From positions 1,277,937 through 1,341,936 of the forward strand of contig NZ_SMTL01000001.1 in NCBI RefSeq assembly GCF_004358025.1: a stretch of 64,000 nucleotides of DNA, in the 5' to 3' direction. Source of the stretch: Rhizobium deserti. GTDB taxonomy: Bacteria > Pseudomonadota > Alphaproteobacteria > Rhizobiales > Rhizobiaceae. A program made the position numbers and the translations under genes. Under the pieces are notes generated by a model. It saw only the letters and a list, made by a program, of their open reading frames with translations. It was not told the origin of the DNA and searched no databases. This document shows, one piece after another, positions 60,166 to 64,000 of the stretch (within the stretch, counting starts at the first letter, position 1; each line of letters starts with the position of its first letter).

Positions 60166-60543
60166 TTATGGAGCGTGGGCTTTGTACGCTCGCTCATCGG
60201 CCGTCAGCCTTACGGGCAGGGAATGGCGGCCCGCCCGCCCGCGGATGGCATCCCGTTGGGGTGGGTCTGGTCGGTCTCCCTCTAACAGGATAGCGGCTTC
60301 GAGTGCCGCACGAACGAAGGCCTCTCTTGCAAGCTCAGAGGAATACTGGCAGCTCACAGCGGCTTCGCAATTGGTGACAGCGCTTCGGTAGTGCCTTCCT
60401 CGTGCCGAGGGCCAGCAATTGGCAAGTTTTTCAAGCGCCTGCGCGGGACTTGCGATTGTCTCCAGCCTCCATCTCGCAACCTTCACCCGAACGGGTGTCT
60501 TCCAATGTGGCTCAATACGACTTGGAGTTTTTCGAAAATGCAT
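60166..60543 (-). CDS. DUF982 family protein
   Basis: 125 residues. It matches the rhizobial DUF982 pattern: an early W-K-T-P-V-R-V, then I-A-S-P-A-Q-A-L-E-K-L-A-N-C-W-P near residue 30 and H-Y-R-S-A-V-T-N-C-E-A-A and A-R-E-A-F-V-R-A-A-L-E-A-A. Function unknown; the family is multi-copy in rhizobia. It is followed on the same strand by the SGNH gene with only 2-11 bases between them. Confidence 0.82.
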   Translation of the reverse strand: MHFRKTPSRIEPHWKTPVRVKVARWRLETIASPAQALEKLANCWPSARGRHYRSAVTNCEAAVSCQYSSELAREAFVRAALEAAILLEGDRPDPPQRDAIRGRAGRHSLPVRLTADERAYKAHAP

Positions 60544-61290
60544 CCTATCCCTGTCTCCTTAGACAAAGGAAACAGGCTCCTGCCGGTGGCGTTCCCGCTC
60601 GGTACGATTGCAGACGAAGGTCACAGCATATTTGTGGCTGATGATGCTTCAAGGATGAGATGTCCGATTGCAGGGATCGGCATAGTCGATTAGCAAGTCT
60701 GTCCTACTCAGCATCACCATGAGACCAGGAGCATTTTCGAACATCTGACGGTAGCATTCCCGCTCGTAGATGACGCTTCACTCCCAGCGCCCGTCCAGCG
60801 ATAAAGCCCCAGTGAATTCCATATTTCGCTCCAGTCACAGGTAGCGGCTGGCCCAGCGCTTCGTGCTTGGCCCCAGGATCGGGAGGAACTCTTCATTGTA
60901 GATGGCAATAAGATCCGCGCCCCAGAAAAGACACTGAGGAAATTTCGACGCCACTATGGCATCAACATGATCCTCAAAGCACTATCCCACATCTCGATTG
61001 GCCCGAGGCTGATTGTCTCCCATGGGAATTCCTGATCCTGTCGGCCATCACGCCGCTCGACAAGGGAAGGGGATGCTAGCCATGGCCGCTCGGCTGCAAA
61101 GGGTTCATGTGTGGATACGGGCTAGCAAACTGAAGTGGCAAGATACAGATCGCAAGCCCCTAGCCCAAACGGAAATCTGCTTAAGAGGATCGCAAGGTTG
61201 TCGAATCGGCTGGCAGCCTTCCTGGCTCTGCTGCTGCACCAGGGCGGTTGATCGGACAGGGTCTTCCGATTACCAGGACACGCATTCGGG
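60544..61290. other. About 750-bp stretch without a firm gene; one long open frame without a start
   Basis: Plus-strand frame 60805-61035 is open for 77 codons with coding-like content (E-E-L-F-I-V-D-G-N-K-I-R-A-P-E-K near the middle and R-K-F-R-R-H-Y-G-I-N), but it has no usable start codon before a late ATG. It may be a truncated gene. The rest shows no gene, tRNA or repeat I can support. Confidence 0.4.
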
Positions 61291-63339
61291 TTAAGGCGCC
61301 TTTGCCGCCCCGTTGAACGGCACGACATTGTTTAGATCCGCAGCTTGCCTTGCCTGGACGAACCCATCGATAAGGGCCTCGATTGTGAATGGCTTGGCAA
61401 CGACCGGACGCCCTAAATCCGCCCCCTGCTCCATCTTGTCGCTGTAGCCAGTCATCAATACGACCGGCAGCTTAGGCTTCATGTCGTCTAATCTGCTTGC
61501 CAGATCGATCCCCGACATTCCCGGCATCATGATGTCGCTGAGAACCATCTCGACATCCGGCGAATGCTGCAGACGGTTCAAAGCCTCATCCCCACTCGAA
61601 GCAACCAGGATGTTTGAGATATGCGGCTCTAGCAACATCCGAACGGATTCCAACGACTCCGGCGTGTCATCAACGATCAGGATGGAACGCGGAAACTGCT
61701 GAGCCGACCTGTCCTGAATTTGTTGCTGACGCTCCTCCTTTGACCGAGGAAGGAACAGGGTAAACGCACTGCCGCGACCCACGAGGCTCGCTACCCGAAC
61801 CGAGCCACCGCTCCCTTTCGCGAAGCTGTGAACCTGCGTCAGTCCGAGACCGGATCGGCCGTCCTTGCCGGTGAAAAACGGTTCGAAGACGCGTCTTAGA
61901 TCGTCTTGTGCAATGCCTTTGCCCGTATCTGCGACAGCCAGCGCCACGACTTCGCCCGACAGTCCCGGCTCTTCAAGACCAGCTTCTTTGACATTGCGTG
62001 CTGAGATCCGGATCTCACCACCATTGGGCATCGCGTCCTTGGCATTGGTCACCAGATTGATCAGTGCGATCTCAAGTCCTGCCGGGTCTGCATGAACGGA
62101 CCATATGTCCGCAGGTATCTCCAGAGTGACGACGAGGCTGTCGTTGGCGGCCTGTCGAAGGAGAGGAACAATTTCCGGTAGCTTTAGGTCTAGGTCTATC
62201 CGCTCAGCTCCCTGATTCGACCGTCGCGAGAACGAAAGCAGACGCTGAGTGACTGCCTTTCCCCTCGCTATTCCGTCGGTCATATGAGCGAGCATCTTGC
62301 TGACCCTCTGCTCATCGTCCCGTCGCCGCTTGATGCCTTCGACACCCGACTGGAAAACCATCAGGAGATTGTTGAACTCATGTGCTGCCTGGCCAGTGAG
62401 CTTTCCCAAGGCATCCATTCGCTGCCAATTCGCGATGGACTCAAGTTCCCGGTTCCTCGCCCGAACCTCCCGCAGAAATAGGTAGACGGCTGACGCGGCC
62501 AGAAGCAGCGTGAGACAGCTTGCGCCAATGAACAGCAGCGACGCCTTCCGGGAAAGAGCTTGATATTCCGCAAGCGGAAGCCCCACTCTGACGCGCCAGG
62601 GGACGTCCTTGAGTGATGCTTGGGCAACCCGCAGTTCGGACCCGTCTTTCATTTCACCGCGCCCGAAGTCGCTCCCGTTAAAATTGGCAAACATAGCGGC
62701 TTCACCGCCAGCCAGGTTCGGATTGCCTGTTGAAGCAACCAGCCGATCCTGGCCATCGACCACCCAGGCGGACCAGGTGGATGGAAGACCATTTGCATGA
62801 AGAAGATTGGTTAGGATCGCAGGGCGAATGACGACAGATAGGACGGCGCGTAATTTATCCTTCCTCTCAATGGGCACCCTCACCGCGAAGGCAGCCCTTC
62901 CTTTTGGCCCCAACATCACGTTCCCGACGGTTGGATGACCCGTTTTCACGACGTGGTTGTGGCTTGCTGTGTCAGTGACCTGCTGGCCCTTATCGTCACC
63001 ACTGGGCATCGAAATAACGATCACCCCTTCAGCGTTTGTTACCCGAACCTGCTCCCACTCGGGCACTCGATCCCGCAAGCGCCGTACGATCTCGCTGAAG
63101 GCCGGTACTGATATGGGTGGATCGAGCCGGGGGGATTCCGCAATGATGGTCAGAAGCTTGATCTGCGATTCCAGTTCACGCTGCAAAGCGTTTGCAAGGA
63201 GCTGCGCCTTGCTTTGGACCTCGCTGTCCAGGAAATGCTGCCTTTCTTGTATGAAGTAGCGCCCCATGACTCCCACCAGTGCGACGACTGGAATCAAGGC
63301 TACGAGGAGAAGAAGAAGGGCCGGACGCGCTTTATTCAA
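61291..63339 (-). CDS. Hybrid histidine kinase with C-terminal receiver
   Basis: 682 residues. An N-terminal membrane segment (about 6-25), a periplasmic dCache/PDC-like sensor (about 40-270) with a second membrane segment near 278-300, the dimerisation/phosphoacceptor helix with H320 in G-Q-A-A-H-E-F-N-N-L-L, the ATPase domain with N-box L-I-N-L-V-T-N-A-K-D-A and G1/G2 boxes (D-T-G-K-G-I, G-L-G-L), and a receiver with D602 in L-S-D-I-M-M-P-G. The HWE-like look A-A-H-E-F-N-N-L-L is common for kinases that also control cytosolic receivers. It stands alone; the orphan receiver at 58084 is a possible partner. Confidence 0.92.
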   Translation of the reverse strand: MNKARPALLLLLVALIPVVALVGVMGRYFIQERQHFLDSEVQSKAQLLANALQRELESQIKLLTIIAESPRLDPPISVPAFSEIVRRLRDRVPEWEQVRVTNAEGVIVISMPSGDDKGQQVTDTASHNHVVKTGHPTVGNVMLGPKGRAAFAVRVPIERKDKLRAVLSVVIRPAILTNLLHANGLPSTWSAWVVDGQDRLVASTGNPNLAGGEAAMFANFNGSDFGRGEMKDGSELRVAQASLKDVPWRVRVGLPLAEYQALSRKASLLFIGASCLTLLLAASAVYLFLREVRARNRELESIANWQRMDALGKLTGQAAHEFNNLLMVFQSGVEGIKRRRDDEQRVSKMLAHMTDGIARGKAVTQRLLSFSRRSNQGAERIDLDLKLPEIVPLLRQAANDSLVVTLEIPADIWSVHADPAGLEIALINLVTNAKDAMPNGGEIRISARNVKEAGLEEPGLSGEVVALAVADTGKGIAQDDLRRVFEPFFTGKDGRSGLGLTQVHSFAKGSGGSVRVASLVGRGSAFTLFLPRSKEERQQQIQDRSAQQFPRSILIVDDTPESLESVRMLLEPHISNILVASSGDEALNRLQHSPDVEMVLSDIMMPGMSGIDLASRLDDMKPKLPVVLMTGYSDKMEQGADLGRPVVAKPFTIEALIDGFVQARQAADLNNVVPFNGAAKAP

Positions 63340-63432
63340 ATGACACCTGCAAGATCAGATACGCCAAGATAGCATGCCTTCTCGTTCATGTGACGCAAAG
63401 GCGACGAAGATCAAGAAGACTTTTTCAACAAC

Positions 63433-63543
63433 ATGGTTCTGCCGGTGAACGTTATTTACCTACCAGCCAATCCGCTGCCGCTGAAGGTTCGCTGCCTCCT
63501 CGACTGGATCGCCCCGCGCCTACGTGCGCAGATGGCTTCCTAA
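63433..63543 (+). pseudogene. Fragment of a LysR-type regulator C-terminus
   Basis: 37 codons encoding V-I-Y-L-P-A-N-P-L-P-L-K-V-R-C-L-L-D-W-I-A-P-R-L. LysR effector domains end in a strand followed by L-P-x-K-V-R-x-F-x-D-W-x, which this matches. The rest of the gene is absent. A remnant of deletion or insertion next to a tRNA. Confidence 0.5.
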
Positions 63544-63812
63544 TGTCTGTACCAGCCGTCCTTTGACGGCTAGCAAAGCTCGTCCGCTCTTAGTTGTCAT
63601 GGTTGAGGATAAGCCGGTGCCGGAGGCGGATGCCTAACATTTTCTTTGCTTTCGCGCCGACGATGTTATTTTGACAACGTGTTCCCGTCCACGCAGCCCG
63701 ATGATCTGCCGCTATAACCAACAAGGAGGCGTGGAGCAGTTCCTTTCGCCTGGGCAGAAAGCATTCGTGGCTTGGCTGCGGTCGGCGGATTACACGCAGG
63801 CCCTAACGCAAA

Positions 63813-63842
63813 AAGCTCCTCGAGCGTTATGCAGAGGAGCTT
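63813..63842 (-). terminator. Probable intrinsic terminator of the tRNA gene
   Basis: AAGCTCCTC (63813-63821) and GAGGAGCTT (63834-63842) form a 9-bp stem with a 12-base loop. On the minus strand it is followed by TTTTTGC, a U-rich tail. It starts about 40 bases beyond the tRNA 3' end. The same bases also read as a coding-like plus-strand peptide, so this is not certain. Confidence 0.45.
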
Positions 63843-63882
63843 GGAATGAAGAAGCTGGACTTGTCGAATTTACAAGTTTTGT

Positions 63883-63959
<77 letters not shown>

Positions 63960-64000
63960 TTATTGATGTAACTGCGACGCAGTTTAGTTGTTTGGTGCAC

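Larger units (their letters stand above)
63340..63882. other. About 540-bp stretch with a LysR tail relic and hairpins
   Basis: Contains a LysR C-terminal fragment (63433-63543), an inverted repeat AGCCGTC...GACGGCT (63554-63571) and the hairpin at 63813-63842. No intact gene is supported; an open plus-strand frame at 63671-63904 runs into the tRNA and is discounted. Confidence 0.45.

Overview
The window reads as a chromosome or large-replicon segment of a Rhizobiaceae member (Rhizobium, Agrobacterium or a close relative). The reasons are the imp-type type VI secretion (T6SS) gene order known from Agrobacterium tumefaciens and Rhizobium leguminosarum, a DUF982 protein, a ROSE-type leader on a small heat-shock gene, ThuA/ThuB-like sugar genes and a TPP riboswitch. 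This assignment is inference from gene families; no 16S or other marker is present.

Layout. 1-3500: the 5' part of an osmoprotectant-type binding protein, an FAD/NAD(P)-binding protein, a decayed peptide-ABC ATPase fragment and an hsp20 gene behind a probable RNA thermometer. 3685-8735: a same-strand row of a CHASE4-PAS-GGDEF-EAL protein, ornithine/lysine-type decarboxylase and EamA exporter. 8785-11967: HbpS-like, alpha/beta hydrolase and DJ-1/PfpI genes, read divergently from a LysR regulator that has a perfect palindrome against its start codon.

12176-36583 is a complete T6SS sheath, baseplate, membrane and regulatory locus. On the minus strand lie clpV, hcp, an unrecognised protein, an RNase A-like toxin and its CdiI-like immunity protein. 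On the plus strand runs a 14-gene operon, tssA-tssB-tssC-tssC2-tagJ-tssE-tssF-tssG-fha-tssK-tssL-tssM-tagF/pppA-ppkA. The TssB/TssC sheath contracts and is recycled by ClpV. TssE/F/G/K and TssL/M form the baseplate and envelope anchor. Fha, the TagF-PppA fusion and PpkA form a phosphorylation switch. No vgrG or PAAR gene is present, so the spike must be encoded elsewhere.

36598-42874: a capsule-export type lipoprotein, a small accessory block with nucleic-acid-acting proteins (a DEDD exonuclease, a 2H phosphoesterase and two unknowns) and a Tsp/Prc periplasmic protease. 43168-48109: promoter and TPP riboswitch, a 21-codon ORF whose ribosome site can be sequestered, a ThiX-like permease and ThiY-like binding protein with no ATPase gene, then a TRAP transporter. 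48515-50312: an HxlR regulator, an NTF2-like protein and an AAA ATPase gene cut by an in-frame TGA. 50367-57894: ThuA and ThuB-like genes and a ROK repressor, divergent from a four-gene CUT1 sugar ABC operon. The shared intergenic region carries two similar inverted repeats that look like the ROK operators.

58084-63959: an orphan receiver protein, small unknown genes, DUF982 and SGNH hydrolase genes, a hybrid histidine kinase, a LysR tail fragment and an initiator tRNA-Met. Coordinates and motifs were read by eye. Family assignments rest on recognisable motifs and gene order, not on database searches.
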